NCBI RefSeq assembly: GCF_000006405.1
Contig: NW_003201162.1
Location: 84,594-106,456, forward strand
Reading direction: 5' to 3'
Origin: Perkinsus marinus ATCC 50983
Taxonomy: Eukaryota; Perkinsozoa; Perkinsida; Perkinsidae
DNA: 21,863 bases
Positions within the stretch are counted from its first letter, which is position 1. Each line of letters begins with the position of its first letter. The position numbers and the translations under genes were made by a program. Shown here piece after piece: positions 1 through 9,789 of this stretch. The notes under the pieces were generated by a model. It did not search any database, was not told the DNA's origin, and saw nothing but the letters and a program-made list of their open reading frames with translations.

Positions 1-1823
1 AAACTCCAGGTCAACCTCATTAGCATAATCCACAAGCTCTGCTACCACCACATCAACATTCCGTTCATTCGCCAACATCACTGAAATAGAGCCAAGTTCC
101 AGGAGGAGTGGTATAGTATATTCCACTCCGCCTACCCATCACATCCAACTTCTCCATTTTAACATAAATAGGATCATTATACTTGCAAAAGAAGACCTTG
201 ACCTCCCTAAAAAGTGCTGTCGTGCTTCGCTCCGCCTATTTTCACCAAGTACCATACTTACCCTTGGAGTACTATCGGCCTTTTTTGCACAATCAGTCTG
301 ATATCACGCAGAGCAATGTACCTGAAAATGCAGCCAATGATTTTTCCCGAACACACTCACACGTCCATTTCCAGATCTATCCACCGGAAAAATGCCAACA
401 GTACGGGCGCTGTAGCATGATGAGACATATATTACTATTGTTACACAATCTCGATCAGAGAAATTTTCTTTATCGCAATGTAATTGAATTTCACTCTCCT
501 CCCCCCTTGCCCGTACGTACTGTATTTCCGGCTCCTGGGAAAGGAGTGTGACCAGAGGGGCCGACAGCCTACGGCACATAACTCTGATCATATCCGTGTT
601 GTTCAGTTTATCCATCATTTTCATAATCACTTTGATAGCCGATAGAACCTGACAACCACCCAAGCCTACACATCCGAGCATCATGATAGAGCCACGACAT
701 ATTCACACTCGCAGGAATTGAACCCACAACCTCCTCTACCACAGTCGCCATCTTTACCACTAGACCATCCCAGAATACTACCACAGCCGAGTTAACATGA
801 CTCAGTCTCGCCGACACTCGCTCTATCATCTCCTTAGCCTGCCTACTATCCTTAGGCTGATACATAGTGATAGCATCCAGTATAATAACCTGAGCCCATT
901 CCGTACCTAACATCAAACACTTCTATTAGCATCCACCAACTGCAACAGTCGTTACATTCGTTCAACGCCAATAACAAATTGGATACCGTCTTCTCGTCCA
1001 AAGGCATCATTCGCTTGCCCGACTGCTGTTGCATCTCAGATAATGCGATAACTAGTGAGACTAATACTACCTCGGCAGCTACTACCATTACTACCAGCGT
1101 TGGAAACGACCATAGGGTTAGCGTCACTGAGCATGTCCTTGAGAACAGCTACAAAGCCTTGATCCTCCACCATATCGGGTGAAATTTCAAAAAACTTGGC
1201 AATACAAATTGCTGCAGTTTTCCGGACCTATCACTTTGACATTCCAAAAACAACACACAGTGATTAACCTTACATAGGGATCCTGATCCTTACAGCACCT
1301 TCTCAACGGCTCTAGTAGATACCTAACATCGTGCACTCCACTACAGTACATTGTCGCTAGTACTACTACTCTGTCATTTGTTCCAGTTTGATGCTACCCA
1401 TCGTTCGGACTGCTAACGCCCGTATGAGGGGGTTCGGGTCCATAGTGTCCTTCCGAAATGTATTCACTGCTAGTATAGCAAGCTCATGCTGACTCTTCGC
1501 GTAGTTGATCACATACCTTAGGAGTGATGAAATTTATGATGGACTAGTTTCAGCCGGTCTAGTACAAGTAAACTAATTTCTTAACTTCAATAGTCTGTGC
1601 TTGCATACAGTTCACCACGTCTGGGAACAACGCCGAGACGTCCTTCCCAACAGTCATAGCCGCTATAACCTGTATTACACGGGATGGGGCAATATCAACA
1701 CCGGTCTGCCATTACCTTCTTAATAGCCTCTTTTTTCTTCTCCTTATTAGGACTATTGAGTTCTTCTTTCAACTCGTGTATTTCCCCGCGTTTCGACGAA
1801 CTGAAGTATCGCGCGTCCCCCAT
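1..1823 (-). CDS. AP-1/AP-2 complex beta-adaptin, N-terminal part (runs off the window)
   Basis: Large beta subunit of a clathrin adaptor complex, which selects cargo and recruits clathrin at the trans-Golgi, endosome or plasma membrane. Exons on the minus strand: 1716-1823, 1566-1669, 1370-1516, 1274-1322, 1095-1227, 956-1051, 782-906, 521-648, 262-321, 136-206 and 1-80 (cut by the window edge). All ten introns are GT-AG and phase-consistent, giving 367 residues of alpha-solenoid trunk. The start [19 protein letters not shown] matches the family N-terminus. Later blocks are also diagnostic: [109 protein letters not shown] and [20 protein letters not shown]. The hinge and appendage lie outside the window. 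AP-1 and AP-2 cannot be told apart from the trunk; AP-3 and AP-4 beta are less similar. The 133-nt intron 649-781 holds a tRNA-like sequence. Confidence 0.93.
704..775 (-). repeat. tRNA-derived, SINE-like sequence inside a beta-adaptin intron
   Basis: On the minus strand a box-A match (TGGTCTAGTGG, 757-767) and a box-B match (GGTTCAATTCC, 714-724) lie 32 nt apart, the spacing of an internal Pol III promoter. The D arm and T arm can pair, but the anticodon stem does not form and the two acceptor halves are not complementary. It is therefore not a working tRNA. It may be the head of a short tRNA-derived retroposon or an old tRNA pseudogene. It fills much of intron 649-781, which is about three times the local intron length. 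Confidence 0.5.
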
Positions 1824-2172
1824 TATCAAAACCACAACAGTAACAACCTGTTCTCAATACTAAAACTCCTACGTCTCCATCCACCAGAGAAAGTCAATTA
1901 CAATAATCGATTAGAATGGCGCGCGCGGTTTCAAAAGATTGAGATACGTTCATCCCATACGTACGTCCTCAGCAGGCTAGTTGTGTAAATTCTCTATTGA
2001 TAATGTGGTACTCGGTGGCATTTCCTGAAGGCTGGCCCGTCGGTGAGCGAACACGTCTTATTCGGTATCCACTGAGTTAGCGCTGCGGAAGGGAAATCTC
2101 CGCAGCGTTAGGTTGCTCTGTTCAGGTCAACTTCATGGTCTGCATGGTTCAGGTTTACGTTTACTATAATCC
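1824..2172. promoter_or_regulatory. Shared divergent upstream region of beta-adaptin and cytochrome b5
   Basis: This 349-bp stretch lies between two divergent start codons and no gene is seen in it. It must hold both promoters. Two copies of TTCAGGT occur 12-50 bp upstream of the cytochrome b5 ATG, preceded by short pyrimidine stretches. They could serve as 3' splice acceptors, for example for a spliced leader if this lineage trans-splices. That is inference, and no TATA box is claimed. Confidence 0.4.
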
Positions 2173-2415
2173 ATGTCTGAGAAGTCTTACACTGCTGCCG
2201 AGGTGGCGGCCCACAACACTGAGGGTGACTGCTGGGTTATTATCGGTGATGACGTCTACGATGTTACCGAGTTCTTGCCTGACCATCCTGGAGGGAAGAA
2301 GGCGATTCTGTTGTTTGCTGGCAAGGATGCTACTGAGGAATTCGACATGTTGCATGAGCGTAGAGTTATCAAGAAGTATGCTCCTAAGGCCCATCTAGGT
2401 AAGCTCGCCAAGTGA
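2173..2415 (+). CDS. Cytochrome b5, soluble single-domain form
   Basis: Small heme protein that passes single electrons to desaturases, hydroxylases and reductases. The intronless 80-residue reading frame is one complete cytochrome b5 fold. The first axial heme ligand is His38 in HPGG (38-41), within the family signature EFLPDHPGGKKAI, and the second is His61 in FDMLHERR. The N-terminal block SYTAAEVAAHNTEGDCWVII has the family Trp21. No hydrophobic C-terminal anchor follows, since the protein ends APKAHLGKLAK. It is thus expected to be cytosolic, unlike the ER-anchored form of about 130 residues. The start is the first ATG in frame and fits the family length. The absence of introns contrasts with both neighbours. 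Confidence 0.95.
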   Translation: MSEKSYTAAEVAAHNTEGDCWVIIGDDVYDVTEFLPDHPGGKKAILLFAGKDATEEFDMLHERRVIKKYAPKAHLGKLAK

Positions 2416-3120
2416 AGTGGCATTATGAGCTTATTCCTAGTATTGTTGGCAGACAGTTGTTGCTATCATTAGGTTTTATATAACTAGCTGCATCAATTTT
2501 GACTACATTCGTCTTGTGTTCAAGTTTGTCTCCAACGTTGGTGTACATAGGAAATCGGCGTGAAATAATATATTTTTCAGATCTAGGTTGAAGCTGTGTA
2601 AGAAGTTATCGCTGCGAGGTCTACTGTACTCCACATAAGAACCTCCATTCGCCAGAGACGATATTGTCAGCAAAGCAAGGAACTGCGAGAGCGGTCTAGG
2701 AAGGGTCTCCGAAGATAGGAAGAGTAGGGTATATCATGCCTAGCCTGTGTACGGCAGGCAGCAACAGACACGGCAAGGCGGAGATATCACTGATATGTGT
2801 AGAGCTACTATTACTGTTGTAGATCTTCCCCGGGAATATAGTATAGGATAATACAGTTATCCTTGCATGAGCTAATGGTCGAAGGAGTATGTGATGATAC
2901 TCATCCATCTACTTCGCTGCTCCGCTGAAACAATTATGTGATAGGCGAGGCAATACTAGCTGGCGTCTAGCCTAGCTATTCTACCCCTTCATTTGATAGT
3001 TTGTATGAGTCAAGCTTCCCATAAGGTGGTTTTATATTCCTGGAGCTTGGAATTTTACCAATTCCTCAAGCTTAGGGACGAGTATGTTGAACAGATAGAA
3101 ATGGTAGATTTGGTGTTATC
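2416..3120. other. No gene recognised
   Basis: I found no convincing coding exon on either strand here. The stretch holds the 3' end of cytochrome b5 and AT-rich intergenic sequence. An imperfect inverted repeat, AGCTTGGAATT then AATTCCTCAAGCT around 3044-3072, could form a small hairpin. A minus-strand 70-codon frame at 2696-2908 has no family resemblance and is left out. Confidence 0.5.
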
Positions 3121-3580
3121 CTACTCGACATGAGAAGGTGGCTCAATGTCCAGCAGGTGGATGTAGACTAACAGTAGCAGGGTACACCACTTAGCAGATG
3201 ACGCGGGAAGTCTCAAGATCACCGCGGAGATGTCAGAAACCAGACGAGTGCCGCACGCATGAACATGTACCTCGTTAAACCCGTATTGACTTGCAACCAT
3301 TGATTCGACAACAGCCCTAGAGTTGAACTCATCGATGGTATCATCGTGACCAAGCTAAAGGTTGATGTTGTTGTCAACCTACTACAGCCTCGTTACCATT
3401 TCTTTAATGTCTTGATGAAATCAAGCAAGTCTCCCATACATAGCTATGACTTCGTCTGCTTTCGAACTCACGGCCATTCGGTGTGATGCTTTCGAAGTTG
3501 ATACGGATGGTGCCCAACACACTGGTCATCGTACCGTGGATTGTCATGACTTGGTCGACTTTGTTCATCGTGTTGTTCAT
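3121..3580 (-). CDS. Possible small uncharacterised protein (weakly supported)
   Basis: Proposed minus-strand exons are 3472-3580, 3397-3410 (only 14 nt) and 3121-3354. They join in phase through GT-AG introns of 61 and 42 nt. The product begins MNNTMNKVDQVMTIHGTMTS and continues through NGHIKEMLGHDDTIDEFNSR and VVESMVASQYGFNE. After that a further intron from 3270 is possible, so the C-terminus ending DIEPPSHVE is uncertain. The first 36 residues are helical and heptad-like. I do not recognise a family; an ESCRT-III-like or coiled-coil protein was considered but not supported. A 5' exon upstream of 3580 is possible. Its start faces the channel gene start only 130 bp away. Confidence 0.3.
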
Positions 3581-3710
3581 GTTTCCTTTACAGTTGTGGT
3601 TCCCCGTTGAGTTGTGAGCACTATTATGAGTGTAGAAATATGTGTGTACGTGTTGTCGTTGGATCTTCATCTACTCAACAACAGTGTCTAGTCCGGTCAT
3701 GTGGCAGTGA

Positions 3711-6214
3711 ATGGCTGACGACACAGCACCTGTACAGATCAGTCGTGAGGATTCGGAAACCGAAGATGATTCGATCGCTTGTATGAGGATGCGGACCTTG
3801 CCCGGAGGGATCTCCTTTGGAGCTCTGGAGGCTCCCAGCAGGCAGATCTCTGGCTGTAAGCTCTTCCTCAACACTCAGGGATGAATACGATGGTATCTCA
3901 GCATGTGACGATTCCCCTGATGAGCAGTCAGAGGTCACAGATAATTTTCCTGAAGGTCTTCATTCTACTAGGAACGACTCGGCGTAGGAAAGTTGAGTAT
4001 ATGGGAGATTGTTACTCATATTTAACAGGCAAGGCAGACATAGTGAACGACGACTCAGTTTTGGTAGAGTTGGAGTATTGAAAACTGATGCTCCCGCGGA
4101 CATAGCTCGGTCGATATCACTTGTAAAAAGATTAGATGAGGTACATCCCCCCAACACCTGCTTTTGAGGGGGACGAGGAGTCAGGCACGGAGGACGACGG
4201 AATTCGCGCGGGCTAAGCTACGACGTCCACCTATGGACTTGTTCTCCCGAGGCATGGCCGATCCGGAATCCAAATTAGCCTTGCTGGCTAGTGATAGCCG
4301 ATTTCAGGTGGCACACGGGATCGCTCTAAAGTTTTACGAAATTTTTGGAGTAAATTTGGTAACTTTTTTGTTCCACAGACAAACTGAAAAACTGTTGATA
4401 TCATATTCACTTTCGTGTTAACAACTCTTCATAAACTGCTTAAAGTCAAGCTTCCTGCAGTCGCTGATTATCATCCGATTTACTCGGATAGTTCACTCGG
4501 AAGCGCCTGTCACAAGCAATGCATAGTAGGCTCCATTTCGATGGATACTTCGCCCCTTTGCATCAGAATTGGGCTCTGGTCGTCATCGTACTCAATGCTG
4601 TATGGATTGGTATAGATGAGGACCATAATTTCCCCGACTCTGGCATGCCAGTAGCAGGATAAAGTATGTGCGCTCTTATTACGGTCATATTCTTCAGCTC
4701 GTCGTGTTCGATGTCGGGGAGCACATATTTGGCTTCTGTTTTACCTTTGAGATCCTCGTCCGTATATTTGCCTATAAAAACAAGATGGATTTCTTCAACG
4801 ACAAGCATCTACGATTCTGGAACTTATTCGACCTATGCCTGGTAGCTCACACTCATCACGCCACCTTTGTCCACCGTCCCTGCAGGTGGTCATGATGATC
4901 ATCGAGATCTGGGTGCTTCCAATAGTCGATGCGGATACATCAACTCTGGGAAGTCTCAGCGTCCTCCGTCTACTCCGGTTGCTCCGAATCACTCGAGTTT
5001 TCAGTACTATCACTCGTGTTCTTCTACTACTACTGTGTCAAGTGGCAACGTTCAGGGATGGTCCCCGAGCTTGGCATGATGGTCAAGTCCATGGCTGCTG
5101 CCGCTCGTTCTGTTAGCAGTACTCTGGCTATCATACTCGCTCTCATGTAAAGGGAAGCGGACACGAATCGTCCCGCAAGCTGAAGATTCACTGAATAACG
5201 ACTGTCAGCGACTGCTAGGTATGTATTCGCTATCATACTAACGAACTGGGCGAAGCATTCTGAGGAGAGGCTCGCCAAGGAGGTGGACGGAACACCAGGT
5301 TTCTTTGATGAGATGTTCGGGACTATTCCCAAGAGTATGCTAACGTTATGGCAAGTACGGCTATTTTAATGTTAAAGTCGTATGAAACTACTTGTTATGA
5401 ATTACCAGGTATTGGTTTTTGATGATACCTTCTCGCTTATCCGGGCGACACTGAGTGAGAGTTTCGCGTAAGAGCTCATCGCAATCTATTTGGAACTTTG
5501 CGGACTCGGGTCTGTTGTCAGTCTGAATACCCTCGTCCCATGGTCAGGTGTGGCGCATTGCTTCTCGTATTCATACTGCTCGGGGCATTCATGATTCTCA
5601 ACATTCTCATCGGAGTTATTTGCGAGATTGTATCCGATACGACAGAAACCGAGAAAGATAAATTACTACGAGAGCGAATAGTTGAAGTAGCAGTGCCCTA
5701 CCGAACACCGCACTGCTGCCTTACTCGCTTCCGACAGGTATTTGATGCAATGGACGTTGACGGCTCGGGAACTCTCACTGAGAATGAGTTCAACGCTCAA
5801 GCGGCTTATCGACTACAGAAGCTTGGTGTCGATGAGGTGTGTCTGCTGTATGACATCGTTCAAAATGTCTTTCAGGATGTTGTCGCAGTGGCGTTCCAAA
5901 TCATTGATTCCTCTGGTCACGGGTGTATCGACCAGGATGAGTTCGTGCAAATGCTACTGAAGATGTTACAGCCTCCCACTGCACAGGACTTACTACTCGT
6001 GCAGAAAAACTTGACTATGGTCCAGACCCTTTTGGGAGACTACATCAAGAGAACTGCTTTACGTTATCAAAGGCTCGAGGCTAAGATTGATAATTTGGGC
6101 AGTAGAAGAACATCCGCTGAGTCGACGAGATTCGGCACGGATAGGCTGGCCAGTACCGCATCGTTAGAGACTGTCACTCGAGAGACGGTTAATCAGCTAT
6201 TAGGCAAGAAGTGA
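3711..6214 (+). CDS. Single-domain voltage-gated cation channel with two C-terminal EF-hands
   Basis: Predicted membrane channel opened by depolarisation and tuned by cytosolic calcium. Exons: 3711-3780, 3842-3983, 4029-4140, 4185-4307, 4492-4650, 4698-4841, 4886-5015, 5056-5146, 5219-5354, 5409-5467 and 5548-6214. All introns are GT-AG and in phase, giving 610 residues. Residues 1-149 are an acidic then basic cytosolic tail. S1 lies near 176-191 (NWALVVIVLNAVWIGI), S2 near 209-228, S3 near 241-264. S4 carries Arg278, 281, 284, 287 and 294. S5 is near 312-334, the pore helix contains TIPKSMLTLWQ, the filter region is VFDDTFS (372-378), and S6 is 390-417. EF-hand 1 is canonical (DVDGSGTLTENE, 458-469); EF-hand 2 (DSSGHGCIDQDE, 509-520) is less so. 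One repeat means it should act as a tetramer. Such channel-EF-hand fusions are abundant in alveolates. The 184-nt intron 4308-4491 is the least certain join. Confidence 0.88.
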
Positions 6215-6890
6215 TGATGTAGGCATCAAACCTCAGCGTTGCTGAATTGCATGTATACTTGTTGTGGATTGCACAAAGCTTCAGCCTCTGCACAGTAGAG
6301 TTGCGTCACTAGTTGGGTAGTCGGTAGTCAGTGCGCTCGGCTATGAGATATGATGAGGTCGTTGCGATGGTGGAATCGGCGACGGGTATTGACTGATTAA
6401 CTTCATGCTGGAGAAGGAAGAGACGATCCTCCATTTGTCTCCCATCATTCCTACTGACTGGTAGATGGTCAACGAATTCTATTGCAGACAGCTCGTAGTA
6501 GCTCTGCGGAACGCTCGCTTTCCGTTACGGAAATTTCGTATACTATAGTCGCGCGAGACTGGCATACAAAGGTCATTAGTATGTTAGAACCAAGAGCCCA
6601 ATGGGTATGGGAAGAGAACTCGACGGCATGCATCGACCTCAACTAGGGGGTGCCCGGTAGACACGAGCTCTTCTCCCAATGTTACGCAAGGTCGTGGACG
6701 AGAAGCAGAGAGGTTATTGGCAATACTTCACTATGCACGTGTTAGGGATGTTCGTCTGGGAGGTCACTTTCCTTCGTGTAATATCAGAGCCCCTCGACTC
6801 CCACAATCTTGCTCTCGTTGGTCAGTCATTATCGACCGCTATGAGTTTAGAATGTACTTAAACGCAAGAGAAAGTATTAACAAACAACAA
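6215..6890. other. Convergent intergenic region, no gene recognised
   Basis: This 676-bp stretch lies between the 3' ends of the channel gene (+) and the unknown gene (-). Short open frames occur on the plus strand, for example one beginning MRYDEVVAMVESATGID near 6342 and one at 6679-6861. They are interrupted, and I could not join them with in-phase GT-AG introns. They may be remnants of a decayed gene or simply random frames. Confidence 0.4.
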
Positions 6891-8594
6891 TCATGCAGCA
6901 TGAGTCTTTTCCAACTTCCTCTGATAAAGTTGCTGCAATTCCGGAGTGAGCGATGCCTACCAAGCAACAGTCATTATACCGAATGGTGAGGTAACCATCC
7001 TACCTTCGTCATCCACCTTGAGGATTTACACTGACTGATCATAGGTAGATGGCTGACAAACTCCAAGGCTGGGAAGGCTTCAGCGGCTCGTCGATGAAAG
7101 GCCCTCAAGAGCGTCATGAACCGTTTATTATCAGTGTACTGCAGTGAAACGAGACTACAAGCCGCAGCAACTGCACTGTGTAGACCCTACCTCAGGACTG
7201 AGACGTTCGACCGGTATATGAGAGACGTACACTCGTAGCTCAAGATAGGTGCGTATGAACTCATTGACAACGTCGAGCCAGTCTTCACGACCCAAGTCGA
7301 TGACTTTATACTCGTAGAAAATCGTCGCTTCTGAGAAGGTGGGCAGATTAACTAGAAGGGGTTCCTATCCAAACTCACCTGCAAGCTCTAGACTACGATC
7401 AGGTATCGGCTCGGCGTATTCTCGAGAAATGTTCACCTGCACGACAGTAGACCACAACATATCGCAGCTAGCCGCCTACCTCATTCTGTGATGCCTCCCC
7501 CGCCGTATATTTTTCCTCCACCACCTCCGCGTAGAGCATGAGGAAAGCCTGAGAATGGGGTCTCCTTAGGGATGATGAACTTGTCCGACCTCAATAGCTC
7601 GGACGAAGGTCGCTTCTTCGATCTGTTTCTGTAAAATGTCTCCTTCCTCTTCAGCAGTGGTGAGCCTAGACCTGCCCAAAGAACATCATCACGAGGTCAG
7701 GGGAAATCCATTCCAATTTACTCCGCTTCGACCATGTCCTCTATCACAGAGAATACGTCATTATAAATCTCCAGTAATTCAGCAGAGTAGACCTACAATG
7801 CCAAAATGAGCACGACTATCGCTGCTCGCAATGTACATGTTCAAATTCCACAAACATATCGTCAAACTCCATGACCTTATCCGATAAGGCGACCTTGAAC
7901 GTTTGCAGGCCCTCCGCGAAGTCGCACTGAAAAGACTGTATTCCATAAGCTACACTATCGCCTCCTCACCCTTAGAGCCGGCTCGATATACCCTGCAATC
8001 TGGTTCATGTCACTATCAATGTCCCTCAAGAACGCCTCAGCCTTCTCCTTCAGCTCGTCCGAGAATTGGTATCTTCCACCCGGAATAGAATGTATAGAAT
8101 TTGCGTAATATCGGCATACCTCTTGCCGTTGAAGCAGATAGAAGGTTCATCTTGTAACTCTCGGGCGGCCTTCACAACTGCTACAGGGAACCCCCTAGGG
8201 TCGAACTGAACCAGTGATAGGTCCTTTATCCAGTCGAGAAGGGCCCAGTGTGTTACGCTAGGAGGTGGGCTCAGGTACTTGTGATAATTCCGAGCCCTAT
8301 AGCTCTTATCACTCTGGACTCCACACATATCACACAAAATACCCAACATTGACAAGAAACGCGCCACCTAGATAGATGAAGTACACAACGTAAACCACGC
8401 AGCTCCAAAGTCGTAGGAGTTCTCACCCGGAGGTATTCATCATCAGCCATAAAGTCTGACGCGACGAACGGAAGACTCTCTTGAAGCTGAGCGCATTCCT
8501 GCAGAGTTGCGTAGTAGGAGGTTGTCGTCTTGAACCGGACAACATCTGGCGTGCCCGTTATTTTAGCTTTTTTCTTGCCACCTTTCTTTCCCAT
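6891..8594 (-). CDS. Uncharacterised 409-residue protein, 11 exons
   Basis: Exons on the minus strand: 8427-8594, 8120-8367, 7970-8072, 7837-7926, 7722-7792, 7590-7671, 7480-7548, 7379-7436, 7191-7330, 7004-7138 and 6891-6956. All ten introns are GT-AG, 41-59 nt, and keep phase, which is strong evidence that the gene is real although the family is unknown. It begins with a lysine-rich MGKKGGKKKAK tail. A globular N-terminal region follows (about 57-138), including NYHKYLSPPPSVTHWALLDW, which vaguely recalls the calponin-homology-like fold of Ndc80, NUF2 and CLUAP1 proteins (inference only). From about residue 140 on it is largely acidic helix, possibly coiled coil (DELKEKAEAFLRDIDSDMNQ, EEEGDILQKQIEEATFVRAI). 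The C-terminus (exons 10-11, ending LYQRKLEKTHAA) has alternative splice choices and is the least sure part. No membrane segment is evident. Confidence 0.72.
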
Positions 8595-8911
8595 TGAAGT
8601 AGAAGAAGCTTTTCGGATCTCCTATGAACTCCCGGCTCATATGACCAACACGACAATTAGTTTTTATATGAAATCTCGATATAGCATGCATGAGCGTAAG
8701 CCGACCACAGATGTTCTCAGGCGCCTACTATCGCCGCACTGATAACGTCACCAGCCACCTTCGAGCGCTTGATCGGAGGGTCCTGACGAGAACGGTCTTA
8801 TGGAAAGCAGCAATTTACGGAAGGGAACCTCCCAAAAGTCTACAGGAAGCGTTTCTCCACTTTTTCGCTTCATGGGAGCCCCCTTAGCGAGAAATATGAA
8901 GAGGAGAGGCC
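8595..8911. other. Intergenic region between two minus-strand genes
   Basis: This 317-bp stretch separates the dUTPase stop from the start of the unknown gene on the same strand. It should hold the dUTPase 3' end and the promoter of the next gene. The two plus-strand frames that cross it (8690-8887 and 8800-8997) have no family resemblance, and the second overlaps dUTPase coding sequence. Confidence 0.45.
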
Positions 8912-9629
8912 TCAAGCGAAGCGCACCTGCTTGGCCTTATCGATGCCTTTATCTACCCCCACATTGGTCGAGCCGAAACCACCCTCGCCTCTCGTAGTCT
9001 CGTCGAGCTCCTTCACGAGCTGAAGCAGAAGACGCATGAAAATCTTGTCTCGGACGGCAGGTATACCTCCATTGTGATTCCCTTGCCGTCGAAGCCCACT
9101 GCTTGGACGAGGCGATCACCTACGGGGTACTCGACAGAGCATGGACAGCAAGACTGGGCACCTTCCTTGACCGTATAAGCTTCATTTTTGATGTTGTCGA
9201 CAGCGGCTATGATCTCTCCTCGGTATCCCTGTAAAACGAATAATTAGGAACTGATCGCAGGTCCACCTGGTCGATAAGGCCGATGGAATTTGACAGTCTT
9301 AAAGGTGTCTTGGAGATCGACGATCGCGCCATGAGCAACCATGACAAGCCAGCTGAAGGGAACATCACTGAGACTGAGAGCTCCTGAGCGACCCTACCTC
9401 CGTCCTTGCCATCAAAGGCAGCTGCCTTGATGCCTAGCCTTATGAAAGCCGTCTCGCCAGGTTGGATAGTCTGCTCCTTCACAACGAACAAGTCCAGACC
9501 AGAATCACCAGCATGGAACGTTTTGTGGGAGGAGTAACTGTTCAGTAGGACATAAACCTCCACAGACGGAGGCCCATAGACTCACTATTCCGCAGCCTTA
9601 GCGTCCAAAGGTAAGATCTTCAAGTGCAT
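8912..9629 (-). CDS. dut: Deoxyuridine 5'-triphosphate nucleotidohydrolase (dUTPase)
   Basis: Hydrolyses dUTP to dUMP and pyrophosphate, keeping uracil out of DNA and supplying dUMP for thymidylate synthesis. It works as a homotrimer. Exons: 9586-9629, 9398-9537, 9267-9352, 9067-9228 and 8912-9019, giving 179 residues; the Plasmodium enzyme is about 173. The true start MHLKILPLDAKAAE comes from a 44-nt first exon and matches the apicomplexan N-terminus. The longest open frame would instead begin inside intron 1. All five family motifs are present: GDSGLDLF (motif 1), RSSISKTPLRLSNSIGLID (motif 2), GYRGEIIAAVDN (motif 3, with the catalytic Asp), GDRLVQAV (motif 4) and the P-loop-like RGEGGFGST (motif 5). 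The 38-nt intron 9229-9266 is the shortest in the window. A basic tail follows motif 5. Confidence 0.95.
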
Positions 9630-9789
9630 TAGTGAGAGGTTAGTGAAAGTAGAGACTTGTCGATTAGAGGAAATGGCGGTTTCATACGATAGTGCGTTAT
9701 TGCGTTGAGGAAATGCAAGACTGCAAGATTTCAAGTGTCAGCGCATCTCGTCCGGCCTAGGCCGTCTATCGTGGCAACTACCTTGCGTA

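Noticed and set aside
3440-3490. A possible third tRNA-like sequence (GAGTTCGAAAGC on the minus strand)
   Set aside because: The box-B match is poor, no box A or cloverleaf is present, and the region fits the donor of a proposed intron.
6679-6989. Plus-strand frames at 6679-6861 and 6717-6989 as a further gene
   Set aside because: They have no recognisable family, could not be joined to other exons in phase, and the second overlaps the last exon of the minus-strand gene.
9207-9563. The longest continuous dUTPase frame as the gene
   Set aside because: It begins at a GTG inside intron 1 and reads through two introns. The exon model starting at ATG 9629 restores the family N-terminus and all five motifs.
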